Shown here piece after piece: positions 10,820-21,055 of a stretch of DNA of 64,000 nucleotides (positions are counted from its first letter, which is position 1; the number at the start of each line of letters is the position of its first letter). Made by a program: the position numbers and the translations under genes. Below the pieces are notes generated by a model. It worked only from the letters and a program-made list of their open reading frames with translations. It had not been told where the DNA came from and did not search any database. The DNA is from Silene latifolia (taxonomy: Eukaryota; Streptophyta; Magnoliopsida; Caryophyllales; Caryophyllaceae). The stretch lies in contig NC_133537.1 of assembly GCF_048544455.1 (NCBI RefSeq), forward strand, positions 66,656,134 to 66,720,133, written 5' to 3'.

Positions 10820-12054
10820 TTATTTGATGATGTTGTTTTCCCGCTTACCTCCTTTTCCTGTTGAAGAGATGGTGGTTGGCATGAACTCACTGGAAGTACC
10901 ATTCTGTTCAAAGAATTTTGCATCAGCGAAGAAAGAGTCGACCTTAGAGAAAGGTTTGGCGTCTCCGTCTATTTTCCTTTCGCCACCACGATAATATTTC
11001 AAGCATTGATGGAGGGTTGAGGCGACAACCCCATTCTCGTGCTTCCAAGGTCGTCCCAGCAATAGTTTAAACGATGTCTTGCCATCCATGACATGGAACA
11101 ATGTGTCGGAAGAAAGATCACCCATCGTAAGGTTCACATGGATCATGACAACTGCACGCTCCCCATTCAAGTTGAAACCATGAATCATTGTTCGACTACT
11201 GAAGATCCATCCACCGTGATCCCTAATTCGTTCATGGTATCTTTTGGCATGAGATTGACTCCTGAGCCTCCATCTATTAAGATGCGCTTGGCCTTTTGCC
11301 CTCGGATGTACCCAGACACATAAAGTGGCCTGTTGTGAGGCTTGGATCCAAGAAGTAAATCCTCATCTGAAAAACTTAAGGCTGCATTGCAGGACACACA
11401 TCCAGTCGTTTGCTCAGGAGGCTCGATTTTTTCTTTCATCTTGCCCGCATACAACTCGGGCTTCTCAAGTCCTTGAATTATCAGCTGACGCTTCTCTTTA
11501 GGTAGATGAAAGATTTGTTTCCATCCCATGTTTGTAGGAAGGGCGTCAAGAGCAGCCACTATTTCGTTCTTCTTTTCAGAATGCAACTGTTGTGCCAATA
11601 CCGCATCATCTGGGCCTCCTTCCTCTATCTTCTTTTTATCATCACCACTTTCCGTAGCTGAGACGGTGCACACGGTAACCTTGTTTAAGAAGTCTTGTGG
11701 GAAGAATTCTTTTAAGGTGACGGGACTCGGTGGTTCTTGCTCAAGTACATCAATAGGCAAGACATGTGGTTTGACCACTGTTTTGGGCTTTTTCTTTCCC
11801 TTCGTCTTGCGAGGTTTAGTCTTCTTTGACTGTTTTCTTCGACGGTGAACAGGTTGCGCTATCTGTCTTGTTTGTTTCTTTGACTTCTTGCTCGTAACCA
11901 AAGTCCAACCTTCATCGTCATCTTCATGCTTCTTTTTCTCATTCTTATTCTGAGGAGGTAGTTTTTCTTCCAATGACATTGGAGGTAGCGACGGCAATGA
12001 CCCTTGGATCTGTAATGCCACAGGCTCAAAACTTCCGAATCGCAACATATACAC
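10820..12054 (-). pseudogene. B gag C-terminal region and protease
   Basis: 12054-11185 encodes a very basic stretch (SKKSKKQTRQ through KPRKTKGKKKPK, residues ~60-100), a region with FFPQDFLNKVT, and the protease N-terminus with active site ILIDGGSGVNLMPKDTM, whose DGG triad is intact. A frameshift at about 11185 moves coding to 11188-10820, which holds the protease C-terminal LLLGRPWKHENG. The domain is otherwise of normal layout. The basic stretch probably binds RNA as part of the nucleocapsid. Confidence 0.8.
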
Positions 12055-12100
12055 ACATTATCCTTGCCGTATAATTGGCTCGTCAAAGGTTGCTCCGGGA

Positions 12101-13786
12101 CTACGTAGTTTGATTTATGGTTCTTGTGTCCTCCAAGTCAAGAATGATCTTCCCTTCCTTGGAGAGCTGCATGATCTTCTCCTTGAGTGTTATACACTTT
12201 TCAATAGGATGACTCACCAGCCTATGATAACGACAGTAATTGGGATCGTTTGTCTTGTTTGCTTTGCTCGGGCGCTTGGACTGGAAATTGTATAACCTTC
12301 TTTTCCAAGAGGTCATCAAGCATTCCGGACAAGTCAGAATCTGGGAATGGATATTTCTTAGCCTGCAACTCTTTCAATGTAGGCTTGTCTCGTTGGTAGT
12401 TGTAAGAGAATGACTCTTTCTTCTTTTCATACTTAGGCTTTGACGAGATTTTGACAGGTGCACTGCTGGTTTCGACGACCATTGTTTCCTTTGTCGACGA
12501 TTTGGAGTTCTTCTCAGTTTTCTTAAACTCCTTCTTTTCACTTGGCACCTTAGATGAACTTGGTCGAGCACTACCATGTTCTTTGATTGTGATCTCCATG
12601 TCATGGGCGCGGGTAGCCAGGTCTTGGAAACTCTTTGGCATGATCCCTTTCAGAATGTAAAGAATGTCCCATTTCATCCCATTGACGCACATTTCAACTG
12701 CTGACGCTTCACTTAAGCGATCCTTGCATTCCAGACTCAGCGCACACCACCTGTTGATGTAATCGATGACAGGCTCATCTTGCCATTGAGTTGTCTTTGT
12801 CAATTCGCTCATGCTGACGACACGTCTGGTACTGTAGAATCTGTTGAGGAATTCATCTTCCATGTGACCCATTTGTCAATTGACTCAGAGTCCAGATCTG
12901 TGTACCAGTCGAACGCGATTCCTTTGAGCGAACGAACGAACTGCTTCACCAAACGATCACCTTCTGTTCCAGCATTGTTGCATGTCTCGATGAAGTGGGG
13001 GATGTGTTGCTTTGGGTTCCCTTTCCCGTCGAACTGTTGAAATTTTGGAGGTTGATAGCCAGATGGCATGCGCAGACTGTCAATCCTCTTAGTGTAAGGC
13101 TTGATGTAGCGTCCACTACTTGTCGAGCTATCATCCAACTGACACTTGATCGTCTTGGCTATTAAATCCTGCAGCTTCTCTTCAGTGAAGTTGCTGATCT
13201 CATTCTTTGGCTTTTCCCTATCCTCGCCAACTTCTCTATCACTATCAACATCCCTATCGGTGTCACCATGCTCGCTCTCGGCCTTCCTGTCACGGAGTGC
13301 CACCACCTCTTTTTGGAGCTCATCAATTTTCTTGTTCTTTTCTTCATTCTCCTTCATCATCTTTTCAAGGAGATTATTCATTTTCTGCATTCGATCCTCA
13401 AGAGTATCGCCACTTATCACCATGACTGAAGCAACGTTAGGAGTTGAGGTTTCTTTCTTCTTTGGCGACGCTTTGGGTTTGCATGGAGAAGCCTTCTTGT
13501 CAACCTTAACACTTCTAGTCTCCTCGCGTGAAGGAGAAGAGGCGGCCAGGAGCGCTGTAGCAGCAGCAGCTATGGAGGCGACAGAGAACTTGCGCGGCCT
13601 AGTTGGGACGTGTGCAGAGCGTAGACTGGCAGCAGCAGCATTGACAGCAGCCTTCTTCGCCATTCCTCTTGTGGAGATGCCAACTGACTGCGTAGCAGGG
13701 GAGGTAGCAGCAATGGGGGTACCCTGCAGGATATCTGCGTAGGTCTTCTTGGATGGACTGGAGGAGGTGTTTTGCTTGGTAGACAT
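12101..13786 (-). pseudogene. B gag (capsid and nucleocapsid), frameshifted
   Basis: Starts at ATG 13786 (MSTKQNTSS). Order: Ala/Ser-rich N-terminus, a heptad-like charged helix (MMKENEEKNKKIDELQKEV) likely to form a coiled coil, then the retrotransposon capsid domain (HIPHFIETCNNAGTEGD to FDWYTDL). A frameshift near 12860-12870 shifts it to 12872-12222, which continues with MEDEFLNRFYSTRRVVSMSEL and INRWCALSLECKD. A last part (12319-12101) carries a C/H-rich motif (YCRYHRLVSHPIEKC), a CCHC-like nucleocapsid variant typical of Tat Gag. It forms particles in intact relatives; here it is broken at least twice. Confidence 0.85.
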
Positions 13787-13846
13787 CTTCTTGTTTTGGT
13801 AGACTTGAATAAAACAGTAGTAGAGATGATAGGTAGAGATTTTCAC

Positions 13847-13860
13847 GTCGGGTTCACCAA
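13847..13860 (-). promoter_or_regulatory. Candidate primer-binding site of B
   Basis: On the minus strand this reads TGGTGAACCCGACG, starting with TGG as expected for pairing to a tRNA CCA end. It lies about 20 nt inside the LTR end and 60 nt before the gag ATG. I could not assign the tRNA. Confidence 0.35.
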
Positions 13861-13880
13861 AATTTATAACAGCAAATTTT

Positions 13881-14526
13881 GTATTGCGATAACTGAAATA
13901 CAAAACAAGGAAACAATTATAGTTTATTAATAAATATCAAAAGTACGTGTACAATCTCTAATGTATCCTCTGATTCTATTATGCTGTAAGGGGTACGTGT
14001 ACGGGGTACACGTGAGGGGTGCGCGTGTAGACAAATTTAATTGCTCTACACGCGATGTAGATTTGATTTCTTGAGAGGGTCGCGATGACTTGAATCTCTC
14101 TTGAAGGTTTGAATTTGTGATTGAATCTTCAACGCAGGCGGCACGATTTGATGTGCTTGTTGACTGCTTGCAACGATTTTGACAGAGAGGATTTGTAGGA
14201 ATTTTGTACCTTGTTCTCTCTAGCTCCTTTGAAATTATGAATTTTCAGCCCTTTGAATGAATGAGAAGAGCTTTATTTATAGAGTTTCAAATCTCCTTAT
14301 TGGACTTTGATGATCACAGGCCCATTTGTGTGTTTATTAGCTCCCTTGGCCCAAGTTTGATTCTTTCTGGGTTTAGTAATCCGAATAACTCCTTTTGTAA
14401 TCCGAATCGACCCACATTTCATTTAATCGGGACAAATTAATTAAATTAAGTTAAAATTTGGTATTAACTCAAAATAATTAATTTATTTTATTTATTCGGC
14501 ACATTAATAAATTTTCCGTGCCTACA
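13881..14526 (-). repeat. LTR shared by elements A and B
   Basis: About 646 bp with matching inverted ends TGTA...TACA. On the right, the minus-strand polypurine tract CGAGGGGGCAA directly precedes it, marking it as the 3' LTR of A. On the left a primer-binding site and gag follow, making it also the 5' LTR of B. The first ~200 bp recur at 20363-20577. The left boundary is less certain than the right. Confidence 0.7.
14274..14281 (-). promoter_or_regulatory. LTR TATA box
   Basis: TATAAATA on the minus strand, about 245 bp into the LTR, suitably placed to drive the gag transcript of B. Confidence 0.5.
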
Positions 14527-14559
14527 AATTGCCCCCTCGGGACCTTGTCACGTGCACCT

Positions 14560-15320
14560 CCCGGTGTCTTGACGTGGCGGGGTCTCGATTTTGCTTTGAC
14601 TTGGAAGTCGATAATGAGCGCCCTTATTGCGAAGACAGCTCCACTTGACTTGATTTGACTTGGAAATTGATAATGAACACCCTAACTTATCGCAAGAATG
14701 ATCCATCTTTTTTTTTGTCACCCTGTCGTTATCCAACTTGGCGGATGAATTTGTATTTGACTTGAAAGTCAAGGGCACCTCAACTTGTCGTTTGAGACAA
14801 TCCATTTTTCTTGTAATGTCACCCTATCATTATTTGATTTGGCGAGCGACTTTTTTTTTTTTGGAAGTCGAGTAGCGTACCCGAACTTGTCGTAAGGGTA
14901 GTAGCTTGCGGAATTTTTTTTGATGTCACCCTGTCATCATTTTTTAGACAAGGGGGATAACGCATTTTTTTTTTACTTGTCTGACTTGAAAGTGAGCAGG
15001 TACCCGAACTTATCGTAAGGATGACCAATTTTTTTAACGTCACCCTGTCATTATCTAACTTGGCGGGTGAATTTGTGTTTGATTTGGAAGTCGAGTCATA
15101 CCCACACTTGTCGTAAGGGTAGTCGCTTCTGAAATTCTTTCGACGTCACCCTGTCATTATTTGACTTGGCGAATGACCAGTCGTGAGAGAGAGCTTATTT
15201 GAATTTTTTTCTTGACTTTGAAGTCGATGGCACCTCAACTTGTCATAGATGTAGTCCGTTTATTTTCTTTTTAATGCCATCCCGTCATTATCTGACTTGA
15301 TGGACAACACGTTGATGGAG
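14560..15320. repeat. Degenerate tandem array, ~100-130 bp period
   Basis: Six recurrences of CACCC(T)GTCATTAT-like sequence near 14718, 14820, 14927, 15041, 15147 and 15277. Between them are TTGACTTGGAAGTCGA-like blocks and ACTTGTCGTAAGGGTAG-like blocks. Units are diverged with variable T tracts. It sits next to the polypurine tract in the 3' region of A. Confidence 0.7.
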
Positions 15321-16804
15321 TATATATATATCACGTAATCCCAATCAGTACCATGATCTTATCATGGCCACTAGGGCTACGTAATTAGTGCACTGTACCT
15401 ACTTTCCATATAATTAAGATTGAGCTAGACTAATAGAAAACTAAAGTTCTCTCCTTTTTTTAGGTAAGTACTCTTCAAGAATTCCACCGTCATGCAGTTT
15501 CCTTATTCTTCTTGAATACTATATTTCTTCGACAACGATTATATTTAGAAGTAGGGTTTAAGGACACCCACAACCTATATATAAATGCTTTCAGCCCTTC
15601 ATCATGCGCACGAACCTCTGAGGCAAACAAACACCTTCTAGCCGGTATTTTTTTGTCATGCCGATTCTTGCTGCAGTCCTTTTTAATTGTCAATAACTTT
15701 CAAGCACACTGGACACAACACCATACTCTTTACTTCTTTGTTTTCTTTTCATGTATAGTAGAGTTTCATTGCCAACGAACATCGTTTCGCCTTGATTTCT
15801 CATGTTTATCTTCATTGTATGACTGAATGAACACTGACTCGAATATAATTCCACAACTGTGCTTTTTTTGTTTTTGTTTTTGTTTTACACAGCAAGGTAT
15901 TTCCTCTGTTCTGAATTTTGCGGCGTCGGGCGCTAATCGAATATTTGGTAAGAAACTCTCAGGACTAATCTGGATTCTTGCCTTGGATATGGATTTATGG
16001 CCATGTATGCGTGCTTATTCAGCAGACGATGCTCGAAACCCGCTTCGAATCTTCGATGCTTGCGACAATCTTTTAAATCTAGTCAGAATAGGATGAATGC
16101 CTTTTTTTTTTTTTTCGTTGATCAGTTGATGCTTGCACCGTTAACCTGAAAATATCGACCCATTTCCGGTAAATACTTGCCTGAATTTTGATTAGAGTTC
16201 ATCATGGACTGACTCGAATAATAGCTTCATGAGTAATCTGCCCCAATTGCATCTTGATTTAGCTTGCATCTCGTCTGACTTTGGAGTTTGGACTAAGGAT
16301 TTTTTGTTTTTCAACTTTGACCTTTGATTTATTATGTTTGGCTGTCTCGAGGTCTAAAGAAATGTAAATTGTTGGCAGGGATGAACTTGGTTACGAAAGG
16401 GAGATGGGTTTGGTTTTCTATGAATAAAATAATTTCACTTTGCCAGATGCTTGGGTAGGTAGTGGATTTTTAATGCACTTCCTTCCTTTTAAAGTAATCT
16501 CATGCGAATACTAAATTACTAATCCTTTGTTGTTGATTAACAGCTCATGTTACAGTCTTTTTTGAGGTAACATTCTCATCCTCTTTGCTTAAACCATACT
16601 TAATATAATATGTATATTCTTTGCTTTGTATGTATACTTGTCTGTTGGCCGTTCATGCAGATATCATGTTCCGTCTTTCTAGCCAACCAATTCAATTTGT
16701 TTATCAACCGCGGAAGATTTCATTATTCCAGACAAGTTATTTCAGCCAATTTCGACTTGTCGATATCTTCATGCGAGGCAGTCTTATTTGTCTACCGTTG
16801 AAGG
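15321..16804. other. Non-coding 3' region of A
   Basis: About 1.5 kb without a convincing ORF, with T-rich runs (15865-15890, 16100-16115). I recognise no domain. It could be element 3' region or a captured or inserted sequence. Confidence 0.35.
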
Positions 16805-17205
16805 CTTATTACTTATCAGGGTGAACCCATTTTTGGGTCATCGCGACAGGTTGTATCAGGGTGAACCCATTCGGGTCATCGCGACACATTTTTGAAGACT
16901 TATTGCTTGTTAGGGTGAACCCATTTTTGGTCATCGCGACAAGTTGTGTCAGGGTGAACCCATTCGGGTCATCGCGACACAGTTTTGAAGACTTATTGCC
17001 TGTTAGGGTGAACCCATTTTGGGTCATCGCGACAGGTTGTGTCAGGGTGAACCCATTCGGGTCATCGCGACACAGTTTTGAAGACTTATTGCCTGTTAGG
17101 GTGAACCCATTTTTGGGTCATCGCGACAGGTTGTGTCAGGGTGAACCCATTCGGGTCATCGCGACACACTTTTGAAGACTTATTGCCAGTTAGGGTGAAC
17201 CCCCT
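16805..17205. repeat. Amplified 93-94-bp tandem repeat (Retand-like)
   Basis: Four full units starting near 16805, 16899, 16992 and 17085 plus a partial unit at 17179. Each unit contains two half-units built on AGGGTGAACCCATT(TTT)GGGTCATCGCGACA, followed by a spacer TTTTGAAGACTTATTGCCTG. The half-unit includes the short palindrome GGGTGAACCC. Units differ by few substitutions, so amplification is younger than the array at 14560-15320. Confidence 0.9.
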
Positions 17206-17690
17206 TATGAAGACTATTATTTCATTACCCTATCCTCATGAGACCTGCCGGACGAATAAACTTCTAGACCTGATGTCCCCCCTACTTGCAAAAGACTTCC
17301 TCATATTCTCTATATTAACTTGTACTTGTCCTTTTTTTTGCAGGGCTGCAACTCGAAATGGACTTGACTCGTAGACTCCAAGAGAGTACGAGCTACTCCT
17401 GGATGGGTCATCTTGGGTTCCCTTTGGAGTTACCATGCAATGAACCCGCTCGTTGATTGTAAGGAAGTTTCAAGCCTTGATGTGCCAGATTGCTACACCA
17501 TTTCATCACCTGTATGCGATGTGACCTCTTTAAAGCAAAGAGTGTGAAAACCCAGCTCAAGCGAAATTCATCATCGATTAACATGGTCTTGGTCTTTTAC
17601 AAACTTGGTTGATGATTGATTGTAATTTTAGCCGTACACAGTTTAAACTCTTGCGGGCCAGGAGTAATTATTTTGATGTAATTTTTTTTT
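17206..17690. other. Non-coding stretch of A 3' region
   Basis: I see no gene, RNA or repeat of note, apart from a T8 run near 17330. Confidence 0.35.
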
Positions 17691-17905
17691 GGTGTGGCTG
17701 CACTTGAACAAAGTGTTTGCTCAAACTGCCTACGTACTTGCAAAGCTACCAAGATGACAACTTGCAAGATCAAGCCAACGTAGTTCAAGAGAGGGATTTT
17801 TTTTGTTTGGAGGTGTGGCTGCACTTGAGCTACATGTTCACCCAAGTTGCCTACGTACTTGTGAAGCACAAAATGTATTTCACAAGATCAAGCCGACGTA
17901 GTTCA
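17691..17905. repeat. Two-copy direct repeat with TGCCTACGTA motif
   Basis: Two diverged copies (17691-17795 and 17811-17905), each starting GGTGTGGCTGCACTTGA, with TGCCTACGTACTTG in the middle and ending CAAGCC(A/G)ACGTAGTTCA. The layout matches the pair at 3538-3723 in T1 although flanking sequence differs. Confidence 0.75.
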
Positions 17906-17965
17906 TAAAAGATGGAAAGTTTTTTTATTCTTTTTTTTTTTGGAGTTTTTTTTTTTTTTTTGTAT

Positions 17966-18057
17966 GCAGTTTAACCTCTTGCTTAGGAGCTTGGACTTGC
18001 AGTTTACGCTCTTGCTTAGGAGCTTGGACTTGCAGTTTACACTCTTGCTTAGGAGCC
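17966..18057. repeat. 33-bp tandem repeat, ~2.8 copies
   Basis: Units start at 17966, 17999 and 18032 (GCAGTTTA-C-CTCTTGCTTAGGAGC...). They lie immediately downstream of the A integrase stop. Confidence 0.85.
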
Positions 18058-18071
18058 TTCACTGTTGGGAT

Positions 18072-20333
18072 TTAAGAATAGAAACGCTTCAAAAACTTCC
18101 CATTAATTGGGCATACCCGAACGCCGTCTTCATCCACGATTTTGTAAGCACCATTTGTGTAAACCTCATGTACCACGTATGGACCATCCCACTTAGAGGT
18201 GAACTTGCCAACTGGCTTGTAAGAGGTGATGATTGGTCTTCGTACTGCAAGGACGAGGTCTCCTACTTGGAAAGAACGAGGGCACACCTTTTTGTTGAAT
18301 GCGCGTGACAACCTTGCTTGATAGCACTGGAGCTTTTGTTGAGCCTCTAATCTCTTGTCATCGAGAGCTTCCAACTTTGCTAATTGCAATCTGTCATTTT
18401 CGTCATCCGTGAGTCCTTCTTGAATAGCGATGCGCAAGGAAGGGATCTGTAGCTCTAATGGCAACACGACCTATACTCCATACACCAACGCATACGGGGT
18501 TGCCTGAGTAGGTGTTTTGTATGTGGTATGATATGCCCACAACGCCTCACCAATTCTTTCATGCCAATCTAGCTTCGATTTTGCTACTACTTTTCTCAAC
18601 AAATTGCAAAGGGTCTTGTTAAAGGCTTCAGCCAAACCATTTGCAGAAGCATTGTACATGGATGACTTGTACTGTTTGAACTTGAATTTTTCTCCCAGAC
18701 TTGTCATCAAATGATTGAAGAATTGTTTCCCATTGTCAGTTGTGATACGCTGAGGTATGCCGTATCTGTAGATGATTTGGGTTCGAATGAAGTCCACAAC
18801 ATTTTCTTTCTTCACTTCCCATAATGTGATGGCTTCTGCCCATTTTGAGAAGTAGTCAGTGGCAGCGAGTATATACTCGTGTCCATTTGAGGTCTTTGGA
18901 GTAAGAGGTCCCACAACATCAAGTCCCCAAGCTTCAAAGGGCCATGAAGAAACAGTGGGGTGCAACGGTTCTGGCGGTTGGTGTATGAAGTTTGCGTAGA
19001 ACTGACAAGGTTTACATTTTTTCGCGAAGTCCATACAATCCTGCACCATGGTTGGCCAGTAATACCCCATTCTCTTTATGCGATCGGGAAGTTTAGGCCC
19101 AGATTGATGAGCGCCACAAATTCCAGAGTGAGCTTCATGCATTGCTTCAACAGCTTCGTCCTTGCTTAGACACCTCAACCATTGGCCTGAGAAAGAACGT
19201 TTATAGAGCGTCCCTTTATAGTGAATAAACTTTGGAGCACGTCGACGTATCTTAACCTTGTGTCTAGGATCATCAGGTAATTTTTGGTGGTCCAAGAAAT
19301 CAATGATAGGTTGACGCCAATCATCTTCATCAGCTGTGTGGACGCATATCATGTTGGTTGTGTCTACATTTTCTTCTCCTTCAAGCAAAGATACTGCCCA
19401 ACGGTTGCAGACAGGGACTTGCATAGACTCTTCTGCCCCCAGTGCCAAAGTGGCTGCAAGATTAGCAAGCGCATCAGCCAACTTATTGGCACTTCTTGGC
19501 ACATGACCAACATGAATGTCGTCAAGTTGATTCAGCAGTTGTAATACCTGTTGATGGTAGGGAATCAAGTCTTCCTTTTTTACTTCGTATTCACCAAGGA
19601 CTTGGTTGACCACCAGCTTTGAGTCTCCATATATGTCCATATCCCTGACACCTATTTCGATTGCCATTTGAAGGCCGAGTATGAGAGCTTGGTATTCCGC
19701 CATATTATTTGTGCACAAATGAGTGAGTGTAAAGGCATATGGTATGAGATGATTTTTTGGAGTTACGAATACAACTCCAGCTCCAGCTCCATCTTGCCTT
19801 GCAGCACCGTCGAAGTACATTTGCCATGGAGGTCGGACGTCCATATAGAAAATTTCTTCTCCTGGGAGGTCATCTGAAATTTCCCACTCTGCTGGCACTG
19901 GATGATCAGCAAAGAAGTCGGCGATAGCTTGACCTTTGACAGCCTTTTGAGGCACGAACACCAAGTCATACTGCTTAAGTAACATTGCCCATTTCGCAAG
20001 TCTTCCAGATAAGACTGGTCTTGAGAGTATGTACTTGATTTGATCAGCTTTTGAGACCACATGTATGGTATGTGCCTGCATGTAGTGCCTCAACTTCTGG
20101 ATGGCGAACACCAAAGCAAGACATATCTTCTCTATGGGCGCGTAATTCAACTCAGCTCCAACCAAGGTACGACTCAAGTAGTAGAGTGCTCTCTCCTTGT
20201 GGTCTTCAATTTCTTGAGCACACATTGCCCCCAGTGAGCGTTCTTGTGCTGCAATGTAGAGGACACGTGGCCTTCCTGGAATTGGTGCCCCCAGTACTGG
20301 CGCGCTGGCCAAGTACTTCTTGATGGGTTTAGT
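18072..20333 (-). pseudogene. A pol fragment: RNase H, second RNase H, integrase
   Basis: 613 codons (20312-18471) plus 131 more in the same frame (18467-18072), separated by one TAG at 18471-18473 (YGV-stop-VVLPLELQIPSLRI, probably a former GAG). Contents: gypsy RNase H from TKPIKKYLASAPVL, archaeal-type RNase H (~160-290, YFDGAARQDGAGAG, NNMAEYQA, YGDSKLVVNQ, LADALANLAA), and integrase with HHCC (CxxC in KKCKPC ~433) and catalytic D ~461, D ~524 (TTDNG), E ~558, then GPYVVHEVYTNGAYKI at the C-terminus. Apart from the TAG and the missing RT it looks fairly fresh. Confidence 0.9.
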
Positions 20334-20362
20334 GATCCGAATAACTTCTTGATGGGTTTAGT

Positions 20363-20577
20363 GGCCAGAGGCCCATTTATGGGTTTATAAGTAACCTTGG
20401 CCCAAATTTAATTCTTTCTGGGTTTAGTGATCCGAATAACTCCTTTTGTAATCCGAATCGACCCACATTTTATTTAATCAGGACAAATTAATTAAATTAA
20501 GTTAAAATTTGGTATTAACTCAAAATAATTAATTTATTTTATTTATTCGGCACATTAATAAATTTTCCGTGCCTACA
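20363..20577 (-). repeat. Truncated 5' LTR of A
   Basis: Matches 14310-14526 closely (WCCGAATAACTCC, CGGCACATTAATAAATTTTCC and the CCTACA end). Only the first ~215 bp remain. A further LTR-like snippet (GTGATCCGAATAACT) is embedded at 20332-20345 in the deletion junction. Confidence 0.8.
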
Positions 20578-20578
20578 A

Positions 20579-20840
20579 AACCGTCACTTCAATCAATAGT
20601 GAAGATTCCAAATTCACTATTTCCATCGCATGTCAACGGCGGCACATAAACCGTCACTTCAATCAATAGTGAAGATTCCAAATTCACTATTTCCATCAAA
20701 TGTCAACGGCGGCACATAAACCGTCACTTCAATTAATAGTGAAGATTCCAAATTCACTATTTCCATCAAATGTCAACGGCGGCACATAAACCGTCACTTC
20801 AGTTAAATAGTGAAAATTCCAAATTCACTACCAGCAGGGG
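20579..20840. repeat. 70-bp tandem repeat, ~3.7 copies
   Basis: CCGTCACTTCAATCAATAG recurs at 20581, 20651, 20721 and 20791, exactly 70 bp apart. Each unit holds an inverted pair (ATAGTGAAGATT / AATTCACTAT) that could form a short stem, then GTCAACGGCGGCACATAAA. Confidence 0.9.
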
Positions 20841-21055
20841 GCTTCCTCGCGGAACCCACTCATTCCAAAAACAGTGATAGTGAAAATCCAAATTCACTGT
20901 ATCCACGGCGGCATCATGAGTTCGCTACTTTCAAGACAAGCCCTTTTGACGCGGCTATTCTCATTCAAGTTCAACGGCGGCATCACGAGTTTGCTACGTT
21001 CAAACGAGCCCATTTGACGCGGCTATTCCCTTGATCCATTAATCGACTGTACCGT
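20841..21055. repeat. Diverged repeat remnants
   Basis: CGGCGGCATCA(T/C)GAGTT(C/T)GCTAC recurs at about 20907 and 20975, with GACGCGGCTATTC after each, giving a ~70-bp spacing. These look like older relatives of the neighbouring arrays. Confidence 0.5.

Larger units (their letters stand above)
9191..14526 (-). mobile_element. B: 5' part of a second Tat-lineage element (LTR, gag, protease, RT start)
   Basis: In element order: LTR 14526-13881, candidate primer-binding site, gag from 13786, nucleocapsid, protease, a linker with repeated VFxRLG motifs, and RT up to FRDL, where it stops at the T1 junction. Frames are broken at several points. The LTR is shared with element A on the right, so the pair forms an array internal-LTR-internal rather than two complete elements. 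Confidence 0.75.
14527..20577 (-). mobile_element. A: 3' part of the same Tat family (RNase H to 3' LTR), internally deleted
   Basis: In element order: ~215-bp stub of the 5' LTR (20577-20363), a deletion that removed the rest of the LTR, gag, protease and RT, then RNase H to integrase (20333-18072), a long 3' region with four tandem-repeat arrays (18060-14540), polypurine tract and the LTR at 14526. The amplified 93-bp repeat in the 3' region resembles Retand-type elements. Confidence 0.75.

Noticed and set aside
13146..13742. A 198-codon Ser/Phe-rich ORF on the plus strand
   Set aside because: It lies exactly opposite B gag and is the complement of Lys/Glu-rich codons. No start context or domain.
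15321..16804. A host gene fragment with exon-like ORFs of ~100 codons
   Set aside because: No recognisable domain, no consistent splice pattern, and it is bounded by element A repeats on both sides.
16805..17205. Repeat-spacer pattern reminiscent of a CRISPR array
   Set aside because: The 'spacers' are repeated too and the context is a plant retrotransposon 3' region. It is an ordinary tandem repeat.
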